Part shown: one piece after another, positions 8,384 through 16,404 of the stretch
How positions within the stretch are numbered: position 1 is the stretch's first letter
Layout of the letters: each line of letters starts with the position of its first letter
NCBI GenBank assembly: GCA_900472485.1
Contig: UCII01000020.1
Coordinates: forward strand, 1-64,000
Length of the DNA stretch: 64,000 nt
From: Hyphomicrobiales bacterium
Lineage (GTDB): Bacteria; Pseudomonadota; Alphaproteobacteria; Rhizobiales; Rhizobiaceae
Reading direction: 5' to 3'
Translations under genes and position numbers: made by a program
Notes under the pieces: generated by a model
Databases searched by the model: none
Told to the model about the DNA's origin: nothing
Seen by the model: only the letters and a program-made list of their open reading frames with translations

Positions 8384-8796
8384 TGAAGGGATCGGCCGGC
8401 GCTGACCGGCTGAACCTCTATCTCGGCACATGGGAGGTGAAGCGGCGGATCCTCGATCGCTTCAACCACTCTCTCGTCACTTTCGAAGGGCAGGCGTTCG
8501 TCACGCCTGTCCAGTTCGAGGAACATGGCGATACGCGAAGCGATCACGCGACGCTCAGAAGCAGCCGCACCTATCGGCTCGATGATACGCGCGACGAGCT
8601 CGTCGTGCGTTTCCCCAATCTTTCGGAATTCATTCGCGTCGGTGAAGGCGCCTCGCAGCACATCACCCATCACTGCGGTCCCGATCTTTATCGGGGCCGT
8701 CTGTTCTTTCGCTCCCCGGATACTTGGGCGGAGATGTGGCGTGTGCGCGGGCCGAGAAAAAACTATCTGAGCCTCGCGCACTACCGACGTATTTAA
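8380..8796 (+). CDS. DUF6314-like protein coupled to msrBA
   Basis: This 138-residue soluble protein contains [10 protein letters not shown] at the start, a middle [18 protein letters not shown] and a C-terminal [19 protein letters not shown]. This pattern of beta strands and conserved Trp/Arg resembles DUF6314, which may be a small lipocalin-like barrel. It has no signal peptide or membrane segment. Its start overlaps the msrA stop (ATGA), so it is translationally coupled to sulfoxide repair. The family has no established function to my knowledge. A role in binding an oxidised or hydrophobic ligand is only a guess. Confidence 0.65.
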   Translation: MMKGSAGADRLNLYLGTWEVKRRILDRFNHSLVTFEGQAFVTPVQFEEHGDTRSDHATLRSSRTYRLDDTRDELVVRFPNLSEFIRVGEGASQHITHHCGPDLYRGRLFFRSPDTWAEMWRVRGPRKNYLSLAHYRRI

Positions 8797-8828
8797 CCTG
8801 AACCCATTCTCCTGAATAAGAGACGGCG

Positions 8829-9887
8829 TTAGCGTGCCTGGCGCCGTGCCCGAACGGCCTTTGCCAGATCTTCCAGCGTACGGACCGATGTCGGCCAGTC
8901 GATGCAGCCATCGGTGATACTCTGGCCATAGACTAGCGGCTTGCCCGGCACGAGATCCTGGCGGCCCGCAACGAGATTGCTCTCCATCATCATGCCCTTG
9001 ATCCGCCGGTCGCCTGTCGAGACCTGCTCGGCGACTGATGTGACGACGAGCGGCTGGTTTTCCGGGTTCTTGCTGCTGTTGGCGTGGCTGGCGTCGATGA
9101 TGATGCGCGGCTCAAGACCCACCTTGAGGGACTGTTCCGCCGTCGACCGCACGCTAGCGGCGTCATAATTGGGCTCTCTGCCGCCGCGCAGGATGATGTG
9201 GCAATCCTCGTTGCCGCGGGTCGAGGCGATAGCAGCAAGACCCTCCTTGGTCACGGCCGGGAAGTGATGCGGCTGCGACGCCGCGATAATCGCGTCGAGC
9301 GCGATCCGCACGTCGCCATTCGTGCCGTTCTTGAACCCGACAGGGCAGGAGAGGCCGGATGCCAGCTGCCTATGCACCTGGCTTTCCGTCGTCCTCGCTC
9401 CGATCGCGCCCCAGCTCACTAGGTCGGAAATATATTGCGGCGTGATCGTATCGAGATACTCGCAGCCAGCCGGCAGGCCGATCTCGTTGACATCGAACAG
9501 GAGCTTGCGGGCAATGCGCAGACCTTCCTCGATGCGATAGCTGCCGTCGAGATGCGGATCGTTGATCAGGCCCTTCCAGCCGACGGTCGTGCGCGGCTTC
9601 TCGAAATAGACCCTCATGATGATTTCGAGATCGTCGGCGAAGCGGTCGCGCTGTTCCTTGAGGAGTGCTGCATATTCGTGGGCCGCAGCCGGATCATGGA
9701 TGGAGCAGGGGCCGATCACGACGATCAGCCGGTCGTCTTCGCCGTGTAGGATGTTGTGAACGGCATTGCGGGCGCCGCTAACGGTCGCCGTCACGGCCTC
9801 GTCGCGGGGAATTTCATCTATGATCCGAGAGGGCGGCGTCAGCGCCGTGATCTCGACAATGCGCAGGTCGTCAGTGGAATTCAACAC
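8829..9887 (-). CDS. aroG: 3-deoxy-7-phosphoheptulonate synthase (class I DAHP synthase)
   Basis: This 352-residue enzyme condenses phosphoenolpyruvate and erythrose 4-phosphate, the first step of the shikimate pathway. Class I (AroG/F/H) motifs are VVIGPCSIHDPAAA, RVYFEKPRTTVGWKG, AIGARTTESQVHRQLASG, FKNGTNGDV and HANSSKN. I chose the GTG at 9887 because AAAAGGAA sits at the right distance before it. The ATG at 9911 lies only 10 nt past a terminator hairpin and has no ribosome binding site. The upstream leader has a Phe/Tyr-rich peptide and attenuator hairpins, so expression should respond to charged tRNA-Phe and tRNA-Tyr. Confidence 0.93.
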   Translation of the reverse strand: MLNSTDDLRIVEITALTPPSRIIDEIPRDEAVTATVSGARNAVHNILHGEDDRLIVVIGPCSIHDPAAAHEYAALLKEQRDRFADDLEIIMRVYFEKPRTTVGWKGLINDPHLDGSYRIEEGLRIARKLLFDVNEIGLPAGCEYLDTITPQYISDLVSWGAIGARTTESQVHRQLASGLSCPVGFKNGTNGDVRIALDAIIAASQPHHFPAVTKEGLAAIASTRGNEDCHIILRGGREPNYDAASVRSTAEQSLKVGLEPRIIIDASHANSSKNPENQPLVVTSVAEQVSTGDRRIKGMMMESNLVAGRQDLVPGKPLVYGQSITDGCIDWPTSVRTLEDLAKAVRARRQAR

Positions 9888-9921
9888 GGTATCGGTTCCT
9901 TTTGGGGTCATACCGTGGCGA

Positions 9922-9951
9922 CAAAAAAGCCGCCAGGTAGAACCAGCGGCT
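9922..9951 (-). terminator. Attenuator terminator upstream of aroG
   Basis: On the minus strand a 9-bp stem (AGCCGCTGG with CTGGCGGCT, two wobble pairs) closes a short loop. It is followed by six T residues at 9928-9923. It ends 10 nt before ATG 9911 and about 35 nt before the chosen GTG start, so it must be bypassed for aroG to be expressed. Confidence 0.8.
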
Positions 9952-9981
9952 GTTCGGGTCTTGCTGTCGTGTCTTTTCTAA

Positions 9982-10056
9982 CTACGCACAGGCCCGCCTC
10001 CGCTGAGAGCAGCGGTACGAATAAAATCGTGCGGAATATGCGTGAGCGAAAGACAT
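9982..10056 (-). CDS. aroG leader peptide (Phe/Tyr-rich)
   Basis: This 24-codon reading frame starts at ATG 10056-10054 and ends in TAG 9984-9982. It encodes MSFAHAYSARFYSYRCSQ followed by an Arg/Ala/Cys tail. Phe is at 3 and 11, and Tyr at 7, 12 and 14, so five of the first 14 codons are Phe or Tyr. The codons for residues 11-14 abut the first hairpin segment (10015-10010). A ribosome stalled there would cover that segment. This is the layout of leader peptides in ribosome-mediated attenuation. The start has only a weak ribosome binding site (AGAGAC). Confidence 0.75.
   Translation of the reverse strand: MSFAHAYSARFYSYRCSQRRRACA
10000..10015 (-). promoter_or_regulatory. Attenuator segments 1 and 2 (pause / antiterminator)
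   Basis: On the minus strand CCGCTG (10015-10010, segment 1) pairs with CAGCGG (10005-10000, segment 2) around a CTCT loop. Segment 2 can pair equally well with CCGCTG inside the left arm of the terminator (9949-9944), which would prevent the terminator. The 1:2, 2:3 and 3:4 pairings are mutually exclusive, as in trp- and phe-type attenuators. Confidence 0.75.
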
Positions 10057-10230
10057 AGGCTGTCTCTACGATAAAAAATGCCTGGTGTCGATGAGGAAGA
10101 TTGAGTTTCAGACGGCGCTGCGGAAACGCCATTAGGCAGCCAACTATCTATCTGCCGGGCTTCCGTTCCTGTTTCACCCAAGTTTCTCCCTGAGCCAGCC
10201 CTCAGAAAAATGACGAACCCTGGCTCGGAA

Positions 10231-10266
10231 GGATCGGCCCGACTTCGCTGGAAGTAAGGCCGATCC
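10231..10266 (-). terminator. Hairpin downstream of porin gene
   Basis: GGATCGGCC (10231-10239) and GGCCGATCC (10258-10266) form a 9-bp stem 46 nt beyond the porin stop. No T-run follows on the minus strand, so a classical intrinsic terminator is not proven. The stretch 10057-10230 also contains the promoter area for the aroG leader. Confidence 0.4.
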
Positions 10267-10312
10267 CCATCCGATCAGGGGTCAAGTCAGATCAGATCTC
10301 GTAACCGAGCGA

Positions 10313-11374
10313 TTAGAAGCTACGCTGGAAGCGGAGAACGCCAGCCCACTGGTCCTGATTGATGGAGTCCCAGTTGGTGTAGGAAACTTCCGGCGTGATC
10401 TGGAGGTTCTTGACCGGGTTCCAGCGGACGTTTGCGGTGGCTGCGAAGATCTTCGAGTCGGTGTAGGCAACCTGAGCGTTTGCCTGCAGCTTTGCGTTGA
10501 TCGGAACAGTGACGCCGCCCCAGACAGCCCAGTCGCCCCAGCCGATACCCTTGGCAGAGCCGGCTCCGTTGGCGTTTGCGTACTTGTTCAGCTTGTCGCC
10601 ATCGGTGTTCCAGCCGCCCATCAAGAAGGCCTTGAAGACGCCGAAGTCGGCATCGACGCGAGCCTTGATAGCGCCTTCTTCAACGATGGAGTCATAACCA
10701 CCGACGATCTTGAAGCCGAAGTTGCCAGCCTTGTAGCCAGCACCGGCAACGACGTCAGGCAGGTAGTGGTTGGTGCTGTTTTCGCCATTGGCGCCCGTGG
10801 CGCCCGAACCGGAGTTGCTGTCTTCAACCGAGATCACAGCCGTGAAGCCGTTGCCAGCGTCATAGTTGTAGGTCAACTGGTTGAGTTCGTACGGGCCGTC
10901 ATTGACCACGTCGTCGTTGATGACGTTACCGGCGTAACCGATGTACGAGTTGTACTGGGAGTCAGCCTTACCGACCAGGAAGCCGCCGAGGCTGATGTTG
11001 GCGAACAGCAGCTTAGTGGTGGTCGCGCCGCCATCCTGCCAGTCCCAACGGATGACCGTGTTGGTCTTCAGCGGGCCGTATTCGGTGTCGGTCGCGGTGT
11101 CGAGGCTCAGATGAGCGCGGGTATGCCAGAGCGTGCCATTGTGGCTGTTCGGGTTGTAGGCATCGTACCACTTGCCTTCGGTACGGACATAACCGCCGAT
11201 CTTGAGGCAGGTTTCGCTGCCCGGGATGAAGAAGTAGCCAGCGCCATATGCGTCGCAGATGCGGACGTATTCGAGCGGTTCCGGCTCGGCAGCAACGATA
11301 GCGTCGGCTGCCTGAGCGCCAGAAACTGCTGCCAGGGCAGCAGCGGAGCCGAGAAGAAGGCTCTTGATGTTCAT
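10313..11374 (-). CDS. ropA: RopA-type outer-membrane porin
   Basis: This 353-residue outer-membrane porin has a cleavable signal peptide (MNIKSLLLGSAAALAA, cleavage near AQAADA). The alphaproteobacterial porin hallmarks follow: YVRICDAYGAGYFFIPGSETCLKIGGYVR with its two cysteines, alternating beta strands, and the C-terminal LRFQRSF ending in phenylalanine for BAM-dependent insertion. It would form a trimeric channel. The ATG at 11374 follows TTGGAG. The open frame upstream to 11599 is not protein-like. A small hairpin overlaps the ribosome binding site. Rhizobium species usually carry several paralogues, so this may be one copy among others. Confidence 0.92.
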   Translation of the reverse strand: MNIKSLLLGSAAALAAVSGAQAADAIVAAEPEPLEYVRICDAYGAGYFFIPGSETCLKIGGYVRTEGKWYDAYNPNSHNGTLWHTRAHLSLDTATDTEYGPLKTNTVIRWDWQDGGATTTKLLFANISLGGFLVGKADSQYNSYIGYAGNVINDDVVNDGPYELNQLTYNYDAGNGFTAVISVEDSNSGSGATGANGENSTNHYLPDVVAGAGYKAGNFGFKIVGGYDSIVEEGAIKARVDADFGVFKAFLMGGWNTDGDKLNKYANANGAGSAKGIGWGDWAVWGGVTVPINAKLQANAQVAYTDSKIFAATANVRWNPVKNLQITPEVSYTNWDSINQDQWAGVLRFQRSF

Positions 11375-11806
11375 AAAAACTCCAATCCAATATAGATTGG
11401 GCATAGGCAATCGCGCCGAAAATCGACGTGCCTTAACCCTATCCCTGTTTAAAAACCCCGACTCGGGAGAAACGGGCCCCACCCGCTTCTGGTCGCTATT
11501 AAAGACGAATTCCTGCAAAGTTATATGATATATTTTTCTCGGGATGACTTTTTCGTGAAATTTAAGTTCAAGTTGCAAGAAAGCAACAGGCGCTAACAAA
11601 ATGCTAAGTGCTGCATAATATTGGCTACGTAATAGTCATTTTAGGGTATAATATTTTTCTTTATCTTATTCGAATATTATTTGATAATATTTGTTGCGCG
11701 TGCTCGGCCAAATGCAATTACCCCTTTGATGGCTTGCACCACATCATCACCCTCCCGCGGCAGCCGAGGGGTGCCTGTTCAAGCCATCGCTAGCTCTTCC
11801 GGTCGA
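11375..11806. other. AT-rich region upstream of the porin gene
   Basis: These 432 bp contain no gene I can support. 11510-11720 is strikingly richer in A/T than the surroundings, and 11375-11480 would be the porin 5' leader. CCAATC (11382-11387) and GATTGG (11395-11400) flank a 7-nt loop, and on the minus strand this hairpin includes the GG of the GGAG ribosome binding site. Confidence 0.5.
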
Positions 11807-12172
11807 TTAGTATGAGGCTGGCCGCTTCGAGGCTGAAACGATGAGCTTGCTCAAGATAGAGCCGATCATGATGCCCCAGAGCCCGCTGGTCATGCCGACG
11901 ATGATATCAAGCGGCGACCCATAATTGCCGCTTGCCAACAGATGCGAAACGGAAAGTGCCAGCACGCTGCCGATCATCAGGAGGCAGGTGAAGGAGGGAG
12001 ACTGCGGGTAGGCGAGACGGGCAAGCATGCCTGCTAAGCAAAGCGCAACGGCGCGAAAGATGTCAAACGGATTGCCGAATGTGGCTTGCCAATTGAAATG
12101 CGCAAGCGTTACGCCGATAAGCGCCGCAATATAGGTCCAGGCAATAATCTTCAAAAACCGGTCTGATATCAT
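11807..12172 (-). CDS. Small VanZ-like membrane protein
   Basis: This 121-residue inner-membrane protein has four predicted hydrophobic segments: IIAWTYIAALIGVTLAHF, an FDIFRAVALCLAGML segment, FTCLLMIGSVLALSVSHLL, and one around DIIVGMTSGLWGIMIGSIL. The last segment, with the acidic residue before a Gly-rich helix, resembles VanZ-family proteins. The start at 12172 is the first ATG, and a TTG at 12202 is less likely. Function unknown. Some VanZ proteins alter susceptibility to glycopeptides in Gram-positives, which says little here. It stands alone between the porin leader and an MFS gene. Confidence 0.6.
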   Translation of the reverse strand: MISDRFLKIIAWTYIAALIGVTLAHFNWQATFGNPFDIFRAVALCLAGMLARLAYPQSPSFTCLLMIGSVLALSVSHLLASGNYGSPLDIIVGMTSGLWGIMIGSILSKLIVSASKRPASY

Positions 12173-12392
12173 GGGGATATGATATAGCAGCGGCGAATAC
12201 AAACGCCAGCCTGACGCCGCTGCGAAGATCGTTGGCGCACGAATCCGGTGCGCACATTTTATGTGGTTTCGAAATATTCTGTTGCGGCGCGCTGGGGTTT
12301 TCGGCTGTGTTCGGCCTTCGATTCGCCTTCTTGCCGTGCCGCGGGCGGTGAGCGGACTGGCCGCGTTACTTTCCGCCAGTCATTAATGCCAC

Positions 12393-13958
12393 TTAAGCTT
12401 TCGATACGCGAAGCGCCTCTTCATCCTCGTCCAATTGCTCCGCATCTTCTTCCGCGGCGATAGTCGATGATGAGCGGCCCAGGAAGGAAAAGACGACAAT
12501 GGCCGTTAGGACAGTGATGCCGGTCAGTAGCCAGAGCAGTGTGCTGAAGGCGTCGCCATAGCCCTGGATAAGAGTGCCGTGCCCTATTGCGGGCACATTC
12601 GATGCTGCGGCGGCCAGGTTGCCGGTTACGAGCTGCTGCGCGGCCATCGCGGCGTGCTCGCCAGCGGATACGCCGAGGTTCGAGTGAACGAAGGCGGAGA
12701 GAATGGCGCTGACGACGGCAAGCGCGACCCCTTCGCCGGCGACGCGAGTGGTGCTGAAGATGCCTGTCGCCATGCCGGCCCGCTCCCTGGGGACGACGCT
12801 GACGGCAAGCCCGTCTATGAGGCCCCAGGGCAAGCTGATGCCGACCCCGATCGTCAGCAGCGGACCGATGAGAGCGGCTGGGGCCGAGCCGACGGCAAAA
12901 TGGCTGAGCCAGAAAAGGCCCGTCGCCGAGATGATGAGGCCGGTGCCGCAGATCGTTGCGGGGCTGAACCAGCGGGTGAGAAGCCCGGCGACGATCGGCA
13001 GGATGAGCAGCGGCGCCGAAAGCGCGACCATCATCCGCCCGGCGGCGATCTCGCTCATGCCTTCGATGCCGACGAAACGCACGGGCAGCAGGATCAACAA
13101 AACGACAAAGGCGTAAGCAGGTGCTGCCGCGAGCAGCTGCACGCCGACGAAACGCGGATAGCGAAACAAGCTGAGATCCAGCATGGGCCGCTTCACGACC
13201 CGCTCGATAATACCGAAGGTGAGAAAGAGCAGTGCGGCGCCGGCCAGCAGGGCGAGAACGAGCGAGTCGCTCCAGCCAGTTTCCGGCGCGCGCAGCACGC
13301 CATAGGTGAAGAGTGTCAAGGCTAGCGTGAAGCTCAGTGCGCCCGGCCAATCCAGCCCCGCCGCGTCGGGATCTTTGGATTCGCGCAGAAAGCAGGCGCC
13401 GAGGCCAAGTGCGAGCAACGCCAGGGCGACTACGAGGATGAAGATGGACGGCCAGCCGAAGGCATCGATCATCAGGCCGGATGCGATCGGCCCGAAGGCG
13501 AGACCGACCCCGAAGCTGGAGCCGACGATGCTGAAGGCCCGCATCCGCGCTGTGCCGTCGAACTCCTGAGCCAGCGATGCCATGCCGCCGGAAAAAGCGG
13601 CGGCTGCGCCAAGGCCCTGCAATGCCCGCAATATGTCGAACCAGACGATGTTGCCAGCCAGCGCCAAGCCAGCCGAGAACAGCGCGAAGCAGCCGACGCC
13701 GGTCAGGAAGATGCGCCGCCGGCCAAAGCTGTCTGCCAGCGCGCCTGATGCCATCAGGCAGCTGCCGAAGGTCAGCATGAAGGCGTTCGTGACCCAGTTG
13801 AGCGCGATCGGACTGCCGCCGAGCGTGCGGCTAATGGCTGGCAGAGCCACGGCGGGGCCGGTGAATGTGAGCGGCATCGCCGCTGCGGCGCAGCAGACGG
13901 CGACGAGGACGAAGAATTTCTCGGTCGCACTTGCGACCTTTGTCTGGGGAGAGGTCAT
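12393..13958 (-). CDS. MFS transporter, DHA2 (EmrB/QacA-like) type
   Basis: This 521-residue inner-membrane transporter has about 14 hydrophobic segments. GPAVALPAISRTLGGS, FGRRRIFLTGVGCF (the loop 2-3 MFS motif) and IASGLMIDAFGWPSIF (the drug-proton antiporter motif C region) place it among 14-segment DHA2 exporters. It probably expels a small toxic compound in exchange for protons. The start at 13958 begins the usual short cytoplasmic tail before segment 1. The divergent LysR gene at 14139 is the likely regulator. The C-terminal tail is rich in Glu/Asp. Confidence 0.87.
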   Translation of the reverse strand: MTSPQTKVASATEKFFVLVAVCCAAAAMPLTFTGPAVALPAISRTLGGSPIALNWVTNAFMLTFGSCLMASGALADSFGRRRIFLTGVGCFALFSAGLALAGNIVWFDILRALQGLGAAAAFSGGMASLAQEFDGTARMRAFSIVGSSFGVGLAFGPIASGLMIDAFGWPSIFILVVALALLALGLGACFLRESKDPDAAGLDWPGALSFTLALTLFTYGVLRAPETGWSDSLVLALLAGAALLFLTFGIIERVVKRPMLDLSLFRYPRFVGVQLLAAAPAYAFVVLLILLPVRFVGIEGMSEIAAGRMMVALSAPLLILPIVAGLLTRWFSPATICGTGLIISATGLFWLSHFAVGSAPAALIGPLLTIGVGISLPWGLIDGLAVSVVPRERAGMATGIFSTTRVAGEGVALAVVSAILSAFVHSNLGVSAGEHAAMAAQQLVTGNLAAAASNVPAIGHGTLIQGYGDAFSTLLWLLTGITVLTAIVVFSFLGRSSSTIAAEEDAEQLDEDEEALRVSKA

Positions 13959-14138
13959 GGGATTACCGTTGAGTTTGAGCAAAGGGGAAGCGGCGGGCAA
14001 TCCTGGGAGTCGCGCTGGCCAAAGGCCGGCGCCCGCGCGCTTCAAATGACCCAAGCAGGATATATTTGCTGTAATCGGATGATAATTGCGCTAGTTATCC
14101 ATATATACCGGAACAAAACTCTCGAATGGAATGTGCCT

Positions 14139-15062
14139 ATGGATCGTTTGAGCGGCTTGACGGCTTTCGTTCGCACGGCGGATCTCGGCAGCTTTGCCGC
14201 CGCCGGACGCGTGCTCGGCCTTTCGGCATCCGCTGTCGGCAAGGCGGTCAGCAATCTGGAGCATCAGCTTGGCGTTCGGCTGCTGCAGCGTTCCACGCGC
14301 AGCATTCGGTTGACCGAGGAGGGGCGTCTCTTTCACGAGCGTTGCCGGCGGGTGCTCGACGATCTCGAGGATGCGCAGGCCTCACTTGCGCAGGCGGTTG
14401 CCGTGCCACGCGGGCGGTTGCGCGTCAGTGTGCCGATCGTCAGCTACCACTTCCTCTTGCCCGTCGTGCCGGAATTCGTGGCTCGCTATCCCGAGGTCGA
14501 GCTCGACATCGATTTCAACGACCGCATCGTCGATATGATCGAGGAGGGAGTCGATGTCGCGATCCGCAGCGGCGATCTGCCGGACTCTCGGCTGATATCG
14601 CGCACCTTGCGGCCGTTTCAGATGTTGCTCTGCGCTGCGCCCAGCTATCTCGAACGCTTCGGTATTCCCGGTTGCCCGCGTGATCTCAACGAGCATCTGG
14701 CCGTCAGGTTTCGTTTTCCCAACAGCGGCAAGCTGCAGGATTGGCCGCTGACCATGCCGGAAGGCGAGCCGGAGCTGCGCATGCGAACGGCCTTCTCCTG
14801 CAACAATATGGAGGCAGTGCGCGGCGCGACTGTTGCCGGTCTCGGCATCGGTTGCATGCCCGATTTCCTCGTGCGCAGCACGCTTGCGGAAGGAACGCTC
14901 AGAACCGTTCTCCACGATTTCATCGACGAGCCCGCCCATTTCCATCTGCTCTGGCCATCCAATCGTCATATGTCGCCCAAGGTTCGGGTTTTCGTGGATT
15001 TTCTGAGCGAAAGGCTTTTCGCGAAAAGCTGCGATGTTTTGCCGGCGACGACCGCTGCCTGA
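14139..15062 (+). CDS. LysR-family transcriptional regulator
   Basis: This 307-residue regulator has a winged HTH at residues 1-60, including GSFAAAGRVLGLSASAVGKAVSNLE and RSTRSIRLTEEG. A periplasmic-binding-like effector domain runs from about 90 onward (PRGRLRVSVP, DVAIRSGDLPDS). This version matches the CrgA/DsdC-like subgroup that often controls adjacent exporters or reductases. It is divergent from the MFS gene, with 180 bp between the starts. It likely binds that interval and controls both genes, as is usual for divergent LysR pairs. The effector is unknown. Confidence 0.88.
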   Translation: MDRLSGLTAFVRTADLGSFAAAGRVLGLSASAVGKAVSNLEHQLGVRLLQRSTRSIRLTEEGRLFHERCRRVLDDLEDAQASLAQAVAVPRGRLRVSVPIVSYHFLLPVVPEFVARYPEVELDIDFNDRIVDMIEEGVDVAIRSGDLPDSRLISRTLRPFQMLLCAAPSYLERFGIPGCPRDLNEHLAVRFRFPNSGKLQDWPLTMPEGEPELRMRTAFSCNNMEAVRGATVAGLGIGCMPDFLVRSTLAEGTLRTVLHDFIDEPAHFHLLWPSNRHMSPKVRVFVDFLSERLFAKSCDVLPATTAA

Positions 15063-15227
15063 GACACAGACCATCGTATCGGCTAGAGGTCCGCTTGCCT
15101 GCCGAGCGAGATAATTTCAGAATTGCCCGGGAGGCAGTTGTCGCGGGAGCTCGAGTTTGCGACGGTGTTTGCTCATATGCAGACTTGCCGCACGATCGGT
15201 CTGCAATCGCTAACTTTGGAAATCACG

Positions 15228-16286
15228 ATGAGCCGCTTCTGGAGCCCTATTGTTCATTCCTTGATCCCCTATGTCGCCGGCGAGCAGCCGGCCACGGGCG
15301 GAATAATCAAGCTCAACACCAATGAGAGTCCTTATGGTCCTTCGCCGTTTGCCCTGGAGGCGATCTCGAAGGCTACATCCGATACGCTGCGGCTCTATCC
15401 GGATCCGACGGCTCGGGAGTTGCGTGTTACAATCGCCGAAAGTTTCGGGCTCGACAAGGACGAGGTCTTCGTCGGTAATGGATCGGACGAGGTTCTCGCT
15501 CATACGTTCCAGGCGCTGCTGAACCATGATGAGCCTTTGCTTTTCCCCGACATCAGCTATAGCTTCTATCCGACCTATTGCCGCCTCTTCGGCGTGGCGT
15601 ACCGGAAAGTTCCGGTCGATGCCGAAATGCGGGTCCGCCTCGAGGATTATCGCCAGCCCTGCGGTGCAATCATTCTGCCCAATCCCAATGCGCCGACAGG
15701 CATCGGTCTGCCTCTGGCTGATATTGAAACTCTTCTTAGGGATCATCCCGATCAGGTCGTCGTCATCGACGAGGCCTATGTCGATTTCGGCGGCGAGAGC
15801 GCGGTTCCACTTGTCCGGACATATCCGAACCTCTTGGTAATCCAGACCCTGTCGAAGTCGCGCGGGCTTGCCGGCCTGCGTGTCGGTTTCGCTGTTGGTC
15901 AGAGACCACTGATCGAGGCACTGGAAAGGGTCAAGGACAGCTTCAATTCCTATCCTCTCGATCGGCTCGCGCAGACAGGTGCCGTCGCGGCCTGGAAGGA
16001 TCGGGACTGGTTCGAACGCCATCGCGTCATGATCATCGCCAGCCGGGAACGGCTGGCCGCCAAACTCGAGGAGCTGGGCTTTTACGTCCTTCCATCCTCC
16101 GCCAATTTTGTGTTCGCGCGGCATCCGAACCGGCCGGGTGTGGAACTCGCGGCCGAGCTTCGGAGCAGAAACATTCTGGTAAGACGGTTTTCCGCCGAGC
16201 GTATCGACGACTTCCTGCGCATCACGATTGGAACGGATGAGGAGTGCGACCGGCTCGTGGCGGCGCTTGGCGAGATATTGCATTGA
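15228..16286 (+). CDS. hisC: Histidinol-phosphate aminotransferase
   Basis: This 352-residue class II PLP aminotransferase interconverts histidinol phosphate and imidazole-acetol phosphate in histidine synthesis. HisC features are [42 protein letters not shown] and the PLP-binding Lys210 in [16 protein letters not shown]. It stands alone, away from other his genes. It may be a second copy, or a broad aromatic/histidinol-phosphate enzyme, since HisC relatives often accept Phe/Tyr keto acids. The start at 15228 fits the family N-terminus, although an in-frame ATG lies at 15177. Confidence 0.88.
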   Translation: MSRFWSPIVHSLIPYVAGEQPATGGIIKLNTNESPYGPSPFALEAISKATSDTLRLYPDPTARELRVTIAESFGLDKDEVFVGNGSDEVLAHTFQALLNHDEPLLFPDISYSFYPTYCRLFGVAYRKVPVDAEMRVRLEDYRQPCGAIILPNPNAPTGIGLPLADIETLLRDHPDQVVVIDEAYVDFGGESAVPLVRTYPNLLVIQTLSKSRGLAGLRVGFAVGQRPLIEALERVKDSFNSYPLDRLAQTGAVAAWKDRDWFERHRVMIIASRERLAAKLEELGFYVLPSSANFVFARHPNRPGVELAAELRSRNILVRRFSAERIDDFLRITIGTDEECDRLVAALGEILH

Positions 16287-16350
16287 TCTTACGCTTGGAG
16301 CGATTGCTCCACGGCTGATTGGGGCGATTGGGTGAGTCGCCCTCCAAATG

Positions 16351-16380
16351 AAAAAAGGCGGCGGAGCCAAGTCCGCCGCC
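16351..16380 (-). terminator. Intrinsic terminator of the cys operon
   Basis: A perfect 9-bp stem GGCGGCGGA/TCCGCCGCC with a 6-nt loop is flanked by six A residues at 16351-16356. Read leftward these form a T-run, so this is a strong intrinsic terminator for the minus-strand cysN. It lies between the convergent hisC and cysN genes and may also slow rightward transcripts. Confidence 0.85.
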
Positions 16381-16404
16381 TTCTGTCATCATATGTGATA
16401 GCGA

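Noticed and set aside
9888-9911. ATG at 9911 as the aroG start
   Set aside because: It lies 10 nt after the terminator with no ribosome binding site. GTG 9887 has AAAAGGAA at the right distance.
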